64,000 nucleotides of DNA from Verrucosispora sp. WMMD573 (GTDB lineage: Bacteria > Actinomycetota > Actinomycetes > Mycobacteriales > Micromonosporaceae), in assembly GCF_027497175.1 (NCBI RefSeq), contig NZ_CP114901.1, positions 4,836,001-4,900,000 of the forward strand, in the 5' to 3' direction. Positions 16,586 through 24,667 of this stretch are shown in pieces (within the stretch, counting starts at the first letter, position 1; the number at the start of each line of letters is the position of its first letter). The position numbers and the translations under genes are program-made. Below the pieces are notes generated by a model. That model saw nothing but the letters and a program-made list of their open reading frames with translations, had not been told where the DNA came from and did no database searches.

Positions 16586-17487
16586 GCGGCCTCGCCGAGG
16601 AGGAACAGCTGCGGCCGACCTGGGCTCGGCTCGCCACCGTCGCCGCCAAGTTGAGTGATCAATCGCGCGACCAGCGTTACCACGTCTTCGACGTCTTCGA
16701 CTGGCCGCGCGAACTGCCGACCGATCAATACTGGATGAGCCCGGAGCTGACCACGTGTTACGGCACCCCGGTGTGGGACCGCCTGTCGGAGACCGATCGG
16801 CTGCGCCTGACCCAGGCCGAGGCGGTCAACTTCTTCAGCCTCAACGTTCACCTCATCCGGGACCTGATCGGTGAGGTGGCCGGACGGATCTACGACACGC
16901 GCTACCCGGGACTGTCGGAGTTCTTCCACGACTTCATTCATGAAGAGAACGAGCACATGTGGTTCTTCGCCCAGTTCTGCAACCGGTACGGGGGCAGGGT
17001 CTACGGCACCAAACGTGTCGTCGGACAGGCCGCCGAGGGCAACGACGCGATCCGCGACGTCATGGTCTTCGGTCGCATTCTCATCGCCGAGGAACTGTGC
17101 GACTACTTCAACGCGAAGATGGCGACGGACACCCGGCTTCCGGAGATCGCGCAGCGGATCAACGCCGTCCATCACCAGGACGAGTCGAGACACATCGCGT
17201 TCGGCCGGCAGATGATGTGGGCGCTGTACGACGAAGCCACCCGGAACGCGACACCGGAGGAGGTCGAGAGAGCCGCGGCGTATCTGTCGCGCTACATCAC
17301 CTCGTGCCTGCGGGCCTTCTACAACCCGGCGGTGTACGCCGACGCGGGCCTCGACGGCGCCAGGCGCATCCGGTCCGAGGTGATCGGCAACCCCTACCGT
17401 CAGGAGTTCCACCGGGCCGTGATGCGCAAGACCACCCGGTTCTTCGGTCGGATGGGCCTGTTCACCGAGGAAACGGTCGCCTGGTGA
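16582..17487 (+). CDS. AurF/CmlI-like diiron oxygenase
   Basis: The 301-residue helical protein carries the diiron ligand pattern: Glu80 (LTQAEAVNFF), E122-x2-H125 (HEENEHMWFF), Glu170/171 (LIAEELCDYF), His197, and E201-x2-H204 (DESRHIAFGR). This matches the p-aminobenzoate N-oxygenase family, whose members oxidise amines to hydroxylamine/nitro groups or hydroxylate carrier-bound amino acids. Length and motif spacing are normal. Tight coupling with a carrier protein upstream and an adenylation enzyme downstream suggests a carrier-bound aminoacyl substrate. Confidence 0.85.
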   Translation: MSGLAEEEQLRPTWARLATVAAKLSDQSRDQRYHVFDVFDWPRELPTDQYWMSPELTTCYGTPVWDRLSETDRLRLTQAEAVNFFSLNVHLIRDLIGEVAGRIYDTRYPGLSEFFHDFIHEENEHMWFFAQFCNRYGGRVYGTKRVVGQAAEGNDAIRDVMVFGRILIAEELCDYFNAKMATDTRLPEIAQRINAVHHQDESRHIAFGRQMMWALYDEATRNATPEEVERAAAYLSRYITSCLRAFYNPAVYADAGLDGARRIRSEVIGNPYRQEFHRAVMRKTTRFFGRMGLFTEETVAW

Positions 17488-18983
17488 CCGGCCAGCTACC
17501 GCGACGGCTCCTGCACGAGTGGTTCACCGCCGGCCTGGCGACGGCACCCGACCGCGTCGCGCTGCGAATCGGCAGCCAGGAGTGGACCTACACCCAGCTG
17601 GACGACGTGGCCCGACGCTGGGCCGGTGACCTGACCGCCGGCGGTGCCCGGACCGTCGGCATCCTCGCGGCGCGCAGCATCGAGTCGTACGCGGGACTTC
17701 TCGCCACGCTCTACGCCGGTGCCACGGCGGTGCCGCTCAGCCCGGCCTTCCCGGCCGCCCGGACCTGCCGGATGGCGGCCATCGCCGGTGTCGACACGGT
17801 GATCGCCGACCGGTCGGTGGCGGCCCTGCCGCACCTCGTCGCCGCCCTGCCCGGCCTTCGGGTGGCGGCGCCGGCCACGACGCCGCTGCTCACCCTGCCC
17901 GAAGCGGTGTACGACGACGCCGCCTACGTGCTGTTCACCTCGGGCTCCACCGGCCAGCCCAAGGGCGCCCCGATCACGCACGCCAACATGGACAGCTTCC
18001 TGCGGTACAACCTCAGGCGGTACGACATCGGCCCCGACGACGTTTGCTCGCAGACTTTCGACCAGACCTTCGACCTGGCGATGTTCGACCTGTTCATGGC
18101 CTGGGGCGCGGGCGCGACGGTGGTGTCCACGCCACCACAGGTGTTCGCCGCGCTACCGGACTTCCTGGCCGCCGAGCGGGTGTCGCTCTGGTTCTCCGTG
18201 CCGAGTGCCATCGCCGTGGTACGGCGCCGGGGCGGGCTGGCCCCCGGTGCGATGCCGACGCTGCGGTGGAGCCTGTTCTGCGGTGAGGCGCTGCGCCTGA
18301 CCGACGCCCTGGACTGGCAGCGGGCGGCACCCGGGTCCGCCGTGGAGAACCTCTACGGCCCGACCGAGCTGACCATCGCCTGTTCGGCGCATCGGCTCTC
18401 CACCGACTCCGCCGACCTCGCCGTGCACGGTGTCGTCCCGATCGGCCCGCTGTACCCGCATCTGCGGTACCGGATCATCGAGGACGGGGTCGACGGCGTC
18501 GAAGGTGAGCTGTGCGTGACCGGGACGCAGCTGTTCCCCGGCTACCTCGACCCCGCCGACGATCAGGGCCGCTTCCACACCGGTGACGGCCGGCGCTGGT
18601 ACCGCACCGGCGACCGGGTCCGGCAGCTCGCCGGTGCTGAACTCGCCTACCTCGGCCGGATGGACCGCCAGGTGAAGCTGCGCGGGTATCGGGTCGAGTT
18701 GGACGAGGTCGAGTGGCACGTCGAGCAGGTGCCCGGTGTGCAGCGGGCCGTCGCGGTGGCGTACGAGGCGGCCGGGCGAACCGAACTGGCGGTGTTCTAC
18801 GTCGGTGCGCCCGGCCTGGACGTCCGCGGCCCGATGGCCTCGCTCGTGCCGGGCTACCTGGTGCCGAGGTTGTGCCAGCACGTCGAGGCGCTGCCCCACA
18901 CAGCGAACGGCAAGATCGACCGCGTGGGCCTCGCCGCGCGCGCCCGGGACCTCACCGGCGGGGAGCGCGTCCCCCATGCCTGA
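17484..18983 (+). CDS. Stand-alone NRPS-type adenylation enzyme
   Basis: This 499-residue enzyme has VLFTSGSTGQPKGAPITH, the A4 region DQTFDLAMFDLFMAW whose Asp fits an amino-acid-binding pocket, NLYGPTELTIAC, YRTGDRVRQL, LGRMDRQVKLRGYRVELDEVE and the A10 motif HTANGKIDR. All catalytic motifs are intact. It probably activates an amino acid for the carrier protein at 16343, which the diiron enzyme could then oxidise. GTG 17484 overlaps the previous stop as GTGA; the frame upstream is a shadow. Confidence 0.87.
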   Translation: MTGQLPRRLLHEWFTAGLATAPDRVALRIGSQEWTYTQLDDVARRWAGDLTAGGARTVGILAARSIESYAGLLATLYAGATAVPLSPAFPAARTCRMAAIAGVDTVIADRSVAALPHLVAALPGLRVAAPATTPLLTLPEAVYDDAAYVLFTSGSTGQPKGAPITHANMDSFLRYNLRRYDIGPDDVCSQTFDQTFDLAMFDLFMAWGAGATVVSTPPQVFAALPDFLAAERVSLWFSVPSAIAVVRRRGGLAPGAMPTLRWSLFCGEALRLTDALDWQRAAPGSAVENLYGPTELTIACSAHRLSTDSADLAVHGVVPIGPLYPHLRYRIIEDGVDGVEGELCVTGTQLFPGYLDPADDQGRFHTGDGRRWYRTGDRVRQLAGAELAYLGRMDRQVKLRGYRVELDEVEWHVEQVPGVQRAVAVAYEAAGRTELAVFYVGAPGLDVRGPMASLVPGYLVPRLCQHVEALPHTANGKIDRVGLAARARDLTGGERVPHA

Positions 18984-19887
18984 GTGCCCGCCGATGTGCC
19001 CGCCCGCCGACGCCGACCTCAGTGCGATGCTGTCGATCCGCCGCTTCGAGTACGCGGTACTCGACCTGCTCGGCCGCGGACTCATCAGCGGCACCACCCA
19101 CACCTGTCTGGGGCAGGAGTACATCCCGGTGGCCGTCGAGTCCCTGCTCCGGCCGGACGACGAGGTGTTCAGCAACCATCGCGGACACGGGCACTACCTG
19201 GCCAGGTACGACGACCCGGCCGGCCTGCTCGCCGAGCTGGCCGGCCGGGTGGGTGCGGTGTGTGGCGGGATGGGCGGCTCGCAGCACATCCGCCGGGCCG
19301 GTTTCATCTCCACGGGGGTCCAGGGGCAGCTGGTACCCGTCGCGGTGGGTGCCGCCTTCGACCTGCGTCGCACCGGCGCAGGGGCGGTCTCGGTCGCCTA
19401 CATCGGCGACGGCACCTGGGGGCAGGGCGTGGTGTACGAGGCGCTCAACCTCGCCGCGCTCTGGCGGGCACCGCTGGTCGTCATCGTCGAACACAACGGG
19501 ATCGCCCAGTCCACTCCGACCCACGCCCAGATGGCCGGGACCGTCGCCGGGCGCTGCGCCGGGTTCGGCATCCGGCACGTCAAGCTGGTCGATGTCGACA
19601 TCCACCGAGTACGGACCACCCTCGCGCCGCTCATCGCCGAGGTCCGCCACGACGGCGCCCCGCTGGTGGTCGAGTTCGAGACGGTACGGCTGGGACCGCA
19701 CAGCAAGGGCGACGACACCCGTACCCCGGCGCAGCTCGACGCCGTCGCCGGACGCGACTGGTACGCACGGTGCCGCGCGGCCTTCCCCGAGCAGGTCGAC
19801 CGGCTCGACGCCGTCGCGACCGCCAGGATCCGCGACGTGGTCGACGAGGTACTGGCCCGGCCGCTGATCGGTGCCGGTCATGGATGA
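18976..19887 (+). CDS. 2-oxoacid dehydrogenase E1 alpha subunit (thiamine diphosphate)
   Basis: The 303-residue protein matches PDH/acetoin-dehydrogenase E1 alpha: VFSNHRGHGHYLA, GGMGGSQH, and the thiamine diphosphate motif GDGTWGQGVVYEALNLAAL followed by VEHNGIAQ. ATG 18976 overlaps the adenylation gene end by 8 bp. With the next two genes it should decarboxylate a 2-oxoacid and transfer the acyl group to a lipoyl arm. It is slightly shorter than housekeeping versions (about 330-370 residues), mainly at the N-terminus. Confidence 0.88.
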   Translation: MPECPPMCPPADADLSAMLSIRRFEYAVLDLLGRGLISGTTHTCLGQEYIPVAVESLLRPDDEVFSNHRGHGHYLARYDDPAGLLAELAGRVGAVCGGMGGSQHIRRAGFISTGVQGQLVPVAVGAAFDLRRTGAGAVSVAYIGDGTWGQGVVYEALNLAALWRAPLVVIVEHNGIAQSTPTHAQMAGTVAGRCAGFGIRHVKLVDVDIHRVRTTLAPLIAEVRHDGAPLVVEFETVRLGPHSKGDDTRTPAQLDAVAGRDWYARCRAAFPEQVDRLDAVATARIRDVVDEVLARPLIGAGHG

Positions 19888-20902
19888 CCAGCGCGCGGAG
19901 CGGGTCGGTGCGCACCTCAACCGTGCGCTGGCCGCCCTGCTCACGAGGCGGCCGGATCTCTACCTGATCGGTGCGGACGTGGCCGACCCGTACGGCGGAG
20001 CTTTCGGTGTCACCCGGCGCCTCTCCACCGAGCATCCCGACCGGGTACTCACCACGCCGATCAGCGAGCAGGCGATCGTCGGTTTCGCGGTGGGCCTGGC
20101 CCTGCGGGGCCGGGAAGCGGTGGTGGAGATCATGTTCTCCGACTTCACCACCCTGTGCTTCGACCAGATCGCGAATCTCGCCGGCAAGGTGGTCAGCATG
20201 TACGGCGAGCAGGTGCGGATGCCACTGGTGATCCGCTGCCCGACCGGCGGCAACCGAGGCTACGGTCCCACCCACAGCCAGAGCCTCCAGAAGCACTTCC
20301 TGGGGATCCCCAATGTCGCCCTGTACGAGATGAGCCCGGTGCACGACGGGTACCCGACACTCGCCCAGATCCTCGACTCCGCCGCTCCCGCGCTGTACTT
20401 CGAGGACAAGGTGCTCTACGGCCGGCGGCGGTTCGGCGCGGCCACCGGTGACGAGATGTTCCACTGTGAGGTGATCGGTGGTTCCTGCGACTTCGCGGTG
20501 CTGGGCATTCGCGACGTGGATCCGGTCGACGTCGTCGTGATCGCGCCGGGCGGCCTCACCGACCGGGTCCTCCGGGCGATGCGCGACGCCTATCTCGGTG
20601 ACGAGACAGCGGTGCGGGCGGTGGTGCCGTCCCGGCTCTACCCGTTCGACCCGGCCCCGCTGGCCCCGCTCGTCGGCCGGGCGCGGCGGGTGGTGGTCGT
20701 CGAGGACGCGATGGCCGGCGGGGTTTGGGGAGCCGAGGTCGCCCACGCCATCCACCAGCGGATGTGGCACCTGCTGTCCGGGCCCGTCCGACTGCTCCAC
20801 GCGCCGTCGGGCACCATCCCTGCCGCCGCTCATCTGGAGCGTGCGGTGCTGGTGCAGGCCGACGATATCCGTGCCACGGTGACGGCGGTCGCCCGTGGGT
20901 GA
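19880..20902 (+). CDS. 2-oxoacid dehydrogenase E1 beta subunit
   Basis: The 340-residue protein has the transketolase pyrimidine-binding and C-terminal domains: LIGADVADPYGGAFGVTR, TTPISEQAIVGFAVGLAL with the Glu that activates thiamine, RCPTGGNRGYGPTHSQS, and a final DxxxAGG-like VVVEDAMAGGVWG. ATG 19880 overlaps the E1 alpha stop; GTG 19871 is an in-frame alternative. It forms the heterotetramer with E1 alpha. Confidence 0.88.
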   Translation: MDDQRAERVGAHLNRALAALLTRRPDLYLIGADVADPYGGAFGVTRRLSTEHPDRVLTTPISEQAIVGFAVGLALRGREAVVEIMFSDFTTLCFDQIANLAGKVVSMYGEQVRMPLVIRCPTGGNRGYGPTHSQSLQKHFLGIPNVALYEMSPVHDGYPTLAQILDSAAPALYFEDKVLYGRRRFGAATGDEMFHCEVIGGSCDFAVLGIRDVDPVDVVVIAPGGLTDRVLRAMRDAYLGDETAVRAVVPSRLYPFDPAPLAPLVGRARRVVVVEDAMAGGVWGAEVAHAIHQRMWHLLSGPVRLLHAPSGTIPAAAHLERAVLVQADDIRATVTAVARG

Positions 20903-22004
20903 CCTCCGCCTGCCCCGGCTCAATGCGACCGACGACGAGTACACGCTCCTCGAATGGCTGGTCGGCGACGGCGCACCGGTCGGCGTGGGGACCGCAGTGG
21001 CTCTCGTGGAGACGTCCAAGGCAGCGCACGAACTGGTCACGGACGTCGCCGGAATGCTGTGGCACCGGTTGGACGCACCCGCCACCTGCCACCCCGGGCA
21101 GTTGGTCGCCACCGTCGCCGACGGCGACCATCTACAGCGGTCGCGGGCGGACACCGATGCTCCCGGTGCCGCATCGGTGACCGCCGGCACCGATCCGGTC
21201 GCGTTCACCGTCACCGAACCGGCTCGGCAGCTCATGGCTCGACATGGTCTCACCGACGCGGCGATACGTTCGATCGGTAAGCAGGTCGTCTCCCGGTCGG
21301 ACATCGAACGGCTCGTCGCCGGGAAGCCGGCGCCGGACGCGGCCGACCGGGTGACCCTCACACCCGCGCAGCGACGGATCGCCCGCACCGTGTCCGCCGC
21401 ACACCGTGAGATCCCCGCCGCTTACACCGTGGTGAAGGTTGTCGCCGACCGGCTCGGACGACGCCTGCGTGAGCAGGCGGCGTCCATCGGCTATCTCGGC
21501 GTTGCGGAGCTTGTCGTCGAAGCGATCGCGGCGCAGCGGGCCGAGTTCCCCCTGTGTTTCGCACGTCCGGTGGACGACGAGGCGGCGACCGTACGGCCCG
21601 GTGCCCACGTCGGTGTCACGATCGACGTCGGGAAGGGCCTCTACCTGCCGGTCGTCGCCGACGCCGACACCCGACCGCTGCGGGACATCGCGGCCGATCT
21701 GCTGCGGTTCCGGCATGCCGCGGTTCGTGGCGGCTTCGCCGAAGCGGATCTCACCGGATCGAACATCGCGCTCACGATCCACACGGACGCCGACATCGTC
21801 CACGCACAGCCGCTCATTTTCCCGGAGCACACCTGTGCGTTGTCGCTTGCCTCGATGCAGCGCGAGTTGACACTTCAGGGTGACGGATCCGTCACGACAA
21901 GCGAGTATCTCCATCTCGGTCTCGCATACGACCATCGCTTTATCAACGGCCGGTCGGCGGCGGCATTCCTACGGGCGGTCAAGGCCGACCTGGAGTCACG
22001 ATGA
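20895..22004 (+). CDS. Dihydrolipoamide acyltransferase (E2) of a cluster-specific 2-oxoacid dehydrogenase
   Basis: The 369-residue E2 has a lipoyl domain with VETSKAAHEL (Lys42), a short linker, an E3/E1-binding domain (FTVTEPARQLMARHGLT, about 105-140) and a catalytic domain ending YDHRFINGRSA (His347). The active-site motif is DHRxxNG rather than the usual DHRxxDG. No E3 gene is nearby, so the genomic E3 would reoxidise the lipoyl arm. The product would be an acyl-CoA, or an acyl group passed to a carrier protein, used as a building block. GTG 20895 overlaps the previous gene. Confidence 0.85.
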   Translation: MGDLRLPRLNATDDEYTLLEWLVGDGAPVGVGTAVALVETSKAAHELVTDVAGMLWHRLDAPATCHPGQLVATVADGDHLQRSRADTDAPGAASVTAGTDPVAFTVTEPARQLMARHGLTDAAIRSIGKQVVSRSDIERLVAGKPAPDAADRVTLTPAQRRIARTVSAAHREIPAAYTVVKVVADRLGRRLREQAASIGYLGVAELVVEAIAAQRAEFPLCFARPVDDEAATVRPGAHVGVTIDVGKGLYLPVVADADTRPLRDIAADLLRFRHAAVRGGFAEADLTGSNIALTIHTDADIVHAQPLIFPEHTCALSLASMQRELTLQGDGSVTTSEYLHLGLAYDHRFINGRSAAAFLRAVKADLESR

Positions 22005-22216
22005 CGACCGCCACCGGCTGTTGGTTGAACACGATAGGGCGGCGTCTTTGCCGACATTTCGGAGATATTCTGTGGCCTCCACGCTCCATCGGTGTCATCG
22101 ATCCGCTCTGGAGCTACTGGTGGAAATCGACCACTTCCACCTCCTACTCCTGGATCGACCGCCGTGGTGGAGGAACACGCCAATCGGCGACCCTGGAAGG
22201 GGGTGAATCCACATGA
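22001..22216 (+). CDS. Putative 71-aa protein coupled to the E2 and peptide genes
   Basis: This frame starts with ATG overlapping the E2 stop (ATGA) and ends with TGA overlapping the ATG of the double-glycine peptide (ATGA), the pattern of translational coupling at both ends. The peptide is Trp/Ser/Tyr-rich in its centre (DPLWSYWWKSTTSTSYSWID), has two Cys (residues 7 and 17), and ends GGGTRQSATLEGGEST. I recognise no family. GC content and third-position bias are lower than in neighbours, so it may instead be an untranslated leader. It could be a second precursor or a small helper protein. Confidence 0.35.
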   Translation: MTTATGCWLNTIGRRLCRHFGDILWPPRSIGVIDPLWSYWWKSTTSTSYSWIDRRGGGTRQSATLEGGEST

Positions 22217-22305
22217 CCGAGGTCGAGTTCGAGGCCGTCGACATCCGCGAGATGGCTGACGAGGAGCTGGACGACATCGTCGGCGGCCCCAACGCCTGCC
22301 AGTGA
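22213..22305 (+). CDS. Double-glycine leader peptide (30 aa) with a five-residue core, candidate precursor
   Basis: ATG 22213 follows GGAAGGGGGTGA, a strong ribosome site. The 30-residue product has an acidic 25-residue leader ending MADEELDDIVGG, the classic recognition sequence for C39 peptidases, and then only PNACQ before the stop. A C39-ABC exporter is in the same operon. The predicted mature part is therefore a pentapeptide with one Cys, unusually short for a RiPP. It may serve as a scaffold to which carrier-bound units are added. The gene is closed 14 bp downstream by a terminator hairpin. Confidence 0.8.
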   Translation: MTEVEFEAVDIREMADEELDDIVGGPNACQ

Positions 22306-22318
22306 CGACTAGTCGCTA

Positions 22319-22352
22319 GGAGGCGCCTGAGCCGGTGTGCTCAGGCGCCTCC
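22319..22352. terminator. Perfect 14-bp stem terminator after the biosynthetic operon
   Basis: GGAGGCGCCTGAGC at 22319-22332 and its exact complement at 22339-22352 enclose the 6-base loop CGGTGT. It lies between the peptide gene (plus) and the end of the nucleotidyltransferase gene (minus, stop at 22362), so it can stop transcription from both sides. There is no T-run, as is common in actinomycetes. Confidence 0.9.
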
Positions 22353-22361
22353 GTCCCGCTT

Positions 22362-23498
22362 TCAGACGAGCGACTTCGAGGCGGGCAGTTCACGGTCGGC
22401 GGCCGGGTCGAAGAACCGGCTGAGGAAGTCCTGCTCCCACACCCGAGGCTCGGCCAGATCCCATTGGCCGTACCGGGCGAGCAGTTGGTCCGGCGCGCTG
22501 CATCGCTGCCGGAGCGCGGCGAGGGTGTCCGCCGCGACGGTGTCCGGAAAGAGCATGTTGAGGTGGGCGAGCCCGTAGTACACGGGCTCAGCGACGCAGT
22601 ACTCGTCGACGCGTGCGAGCAGCAGGTCCCACGAGAAGTCCGGGCCGGCCGAACGCACCAACTCGGCGATGTCCACATACTTGATCAGCCGGCGATGCTT
22701 GCCGCCACGGGTCATGAACCTGAGGGTCGTCGACGTCTTGTAGATGTGGGCGGCCAGATCGACGACCGCGTCCTCGGCGGACGGCACGAGGAACGAGGCA
22801 CCTCCGTACCGGTGGTGCTGGGCGTGTGCCACGACGGCGCTGACCGGGACGTCGTACCCCTTGCCCGGCAGGGCCAGCGACACGTTGACGTCGACGCTGA
22901 CGATCGGGCAGTCGATCTCACCGGTCAGCTTGTTCAACTTGGGCAGGTCGCTGCCGTAAAGACGCCAGAACGCACGCTCCCGCTTGCTGAGCGGGACGAT
23001 TCCGTTCACCGACGGATGACCCTCCACATAGCCCAGTTGCTCAAGCACCTCCACAAGTGCCGGCGCCTGCTCGCGGACGACGAGGACGTCCAGGTCGCCC
23101 ATCGGCCGCAGGCCCGGCTCCTGATATGCCGAGAAGGCCAGATGGCCGCCCTTGCGCAGCAGGACGGTGACGCCCTGCGTGACAGCGGCGTCGCTGATCG
23201 CCTGGATCTCGCGCAACATGACCTCGTTGGTCCGCCGGGTGTCGCGGTAGGTGGCGTACAGCAGCATCATGACGGCGGGGTCGAGACCGGTCACCGTCTT
23301 GTCGGTCAGGAAGCGCCACCCGTGCCAACCCACGAGAGCGGCGACGCGGTGGCGCGCCGCCTGAGCGGCGAACTGCCCCCAGTCCAGCCCCGGCGCGTCC
23401 TGGGCAAGGATCTCGCGTACGCGAGCCAGCTGCGGGTCCGCGACATATTGCCTGCCAAGCAGCAGCAACAACTCCGACTCGACCGACATCACGGCCAT
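22362..23498 (-). CDS. Nucleotidyltransferase-fold protein (PF14907 type), RiPP/island border gene
   Basis: The 378-residue protein contains VLLRKGGHLAFSA and RPMGDLDVLVV, the Gly-x-Asp-x-Asp metal motif of the polymerase-beta nucleotidyltransferase fold, and aligns in style with the uncharacterised nucleotidyltransferase family often seen in lasso-peptide and other RiPP loci. ATG 23498 follows GAGGAGG. It faces the large operon across the shared terminator. It may modify or regulate the peptide pathway or be an unrelated neighbour. The substrate is unknown. Confidence 0.7.
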   Translation of the reverse strand: MAVMSVESELLLLLGRQYVADPQLARVREILAQDAPGLDWGQFAAQAARHRVAALVGWHGWRFLTDKTVTGLDPAVMMLLYATYRDTRRTNEVMLREIQAISDAAVTQGVTVLLRKGGHLAFSAYQEPGLRPMGDLDVLVVREQAPALVEVLEQLGYVEGHPSVNGIVPLSKRERAFWRLYGSDLPKLNKLTGEIDCPIVSVDVNVSLALPGKGYDVPVSAVVAHAQHHRYGGASFLVPSAEDAVVDLAAHIYKTSTTLRFMTRGGKHRRLIKYVDIAELVRSAGPDFSWDLLLARVDEYCVAEPVYYGLAHLNMLFPDTVAADTLAALRQRCSAPDQLLARYGQWDLAEPRVWEQDFLSRFFDPAADRELPASKSLV

Positions 23499-23737
23499 TC
23501 GGCCTCCTCTTCGACTGCGCTACGACCCGGGCACCCAGGGGCTCGCTGTCCATCCACTATGTCCGTCCGGACCCGGGGGACACGGTTCGCCTGCCCCGAT
23601 GGGGGGAGCTGACGCAGTCTAGATGGCCAATGGGGGTGCCGCCGCCTGCTCAACCTGCCCGATTCCCCTCGACCCGGGGCGTCCGCAGGACGGCAGCGCC
23701 TCTATCTCCGGCCGCGCCCGAGCGCCGCCGCAGTTGG

Positions 23738-24589
23738 CTACCGCAGCCGGCGGGCGGGAAAGCGGGCCGGCGGATCCGCGATCGCCGATTGGGCGGCGAT
23801 CAGCTGAAGTTCCCGGGTGCCGGCTGCCAGGGTGGCCTCCAGCACCGCGAAGATCGAGGCGGTGGTGCGTTCCAACGCCGTGGCCGGCGAACCCGTCGTG
23901 GCCAGGTGCGCCAGGTACAGGGCGGCGGTGACGTCGCCGCCACCGTTGGGGTTGATCGGCAGCAGCGGGGTGGTCACCGCCCAGGCACCGGCGTCCGAGA
24001 CCGCCACCACCTCCAGCGTGTCCGCCGGCAGGTCGCCGTGCAGCACGCTGGTCACCAGGACGTGCCGGGGACCGGTGGCGCGTACCGCGTCGACGGCGGC
24101 CAGCAGGTCGTCGACCGTGTTCGTTGGGCGGCCGGCGAGGAACTCCAGCTCGTACTGGTTCGGGGTGACGATGTCCGCGCGCGGCACCACCACGTCGCGC
24201 AGGTACTCCGGGATGCCGGGCCGGACGAACATGCCCCGGCCGACGTCGCCCATCACCGGGTCGCAGCAGTAGAGGGCGTCCGGGTTGGCGGTCTTCACCA
24301 GGGCCACCGCGTCGAGGATCACCGCGCCCATCGCCGGATCCCCCTGGTAGCCCGAAAGCACCGCGTCGGCGTCGCCGAGCACACCACGGTCGGCGATGCC
24401 GGCGATCACCTCGGCGACGTCGGCGGGGGCCAGCAGCGGGCCGCGCCACGCGCCGTAGCCGGTGTGGTTGGAGAAGTGCACGGTCAACACCGGCCAGACC
24501 TCGTGGCCGAGCCGTTGCAACGGGAACACCGCCGCCGAGTTGCCGACGTGACCGTAGGCGACCGAGGACTGGATGGACAGGATCTTCAC
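23738..24589 (-). CDS. pdxY: Pyridoxal kinase PdxY
   Basis: The 283-residue PfkB/ribokinase-fold protein begins KILSIQSSVAYGHVGNSAA, the pyridoxal-kinase signature, with LPLQRLGHEVWPVLTVHFSNH, CCDPVMGD, ADIVTPNQYELEFL and the catalytic NGGGDVTAALYLAH. It salvages pyridoxal to pyridoxal 5'-phosphate. Length is typical. The upstream spacer (23499-23737) contains no recognised feature. Confidence 0.95.
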   Translation of the reverse strand: MKILSIQSSVAYGHVGNSAAVFPLQRLGHEVWPVLTVHFSNHTGYGAWRGPLLAPADVAEVIAGIADRGVLGDADAVLSGYQGDPAMGAVILDAVALVKTANPDALYCCDPVMGDVGRGMFVRPGIPEYLRDVVVPRADIVTPNQYELEFLAGRPTNTVDDLLAAVDAVRATGPRHVLVTSVLHGDLPADTLEVVAVSDAGAWAVTTPLLPINPNGGGDVTAALYLAHLATTGSPATALERTTASIFAVLEATLAAGTRELQLIAAQSAIADPPARFPARRLR

Positions 24590-24667
24590 CGTCTCATCAT
24601 GGCGGTCGGCGGCCCGCGATGGGGCCGGGCCCCGCTACCCAGCCGAGCCGGCCGGGCTGGTGGCGGC

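Noticed and set aside
16959..17483. Upstream extension of the adenylation gene at 17484
   Set aside because: The extension overlaps the diiron oxygenase in another frame and has no domain features. GTG 17484 overlaps the previous stop and begins the conserved domain.
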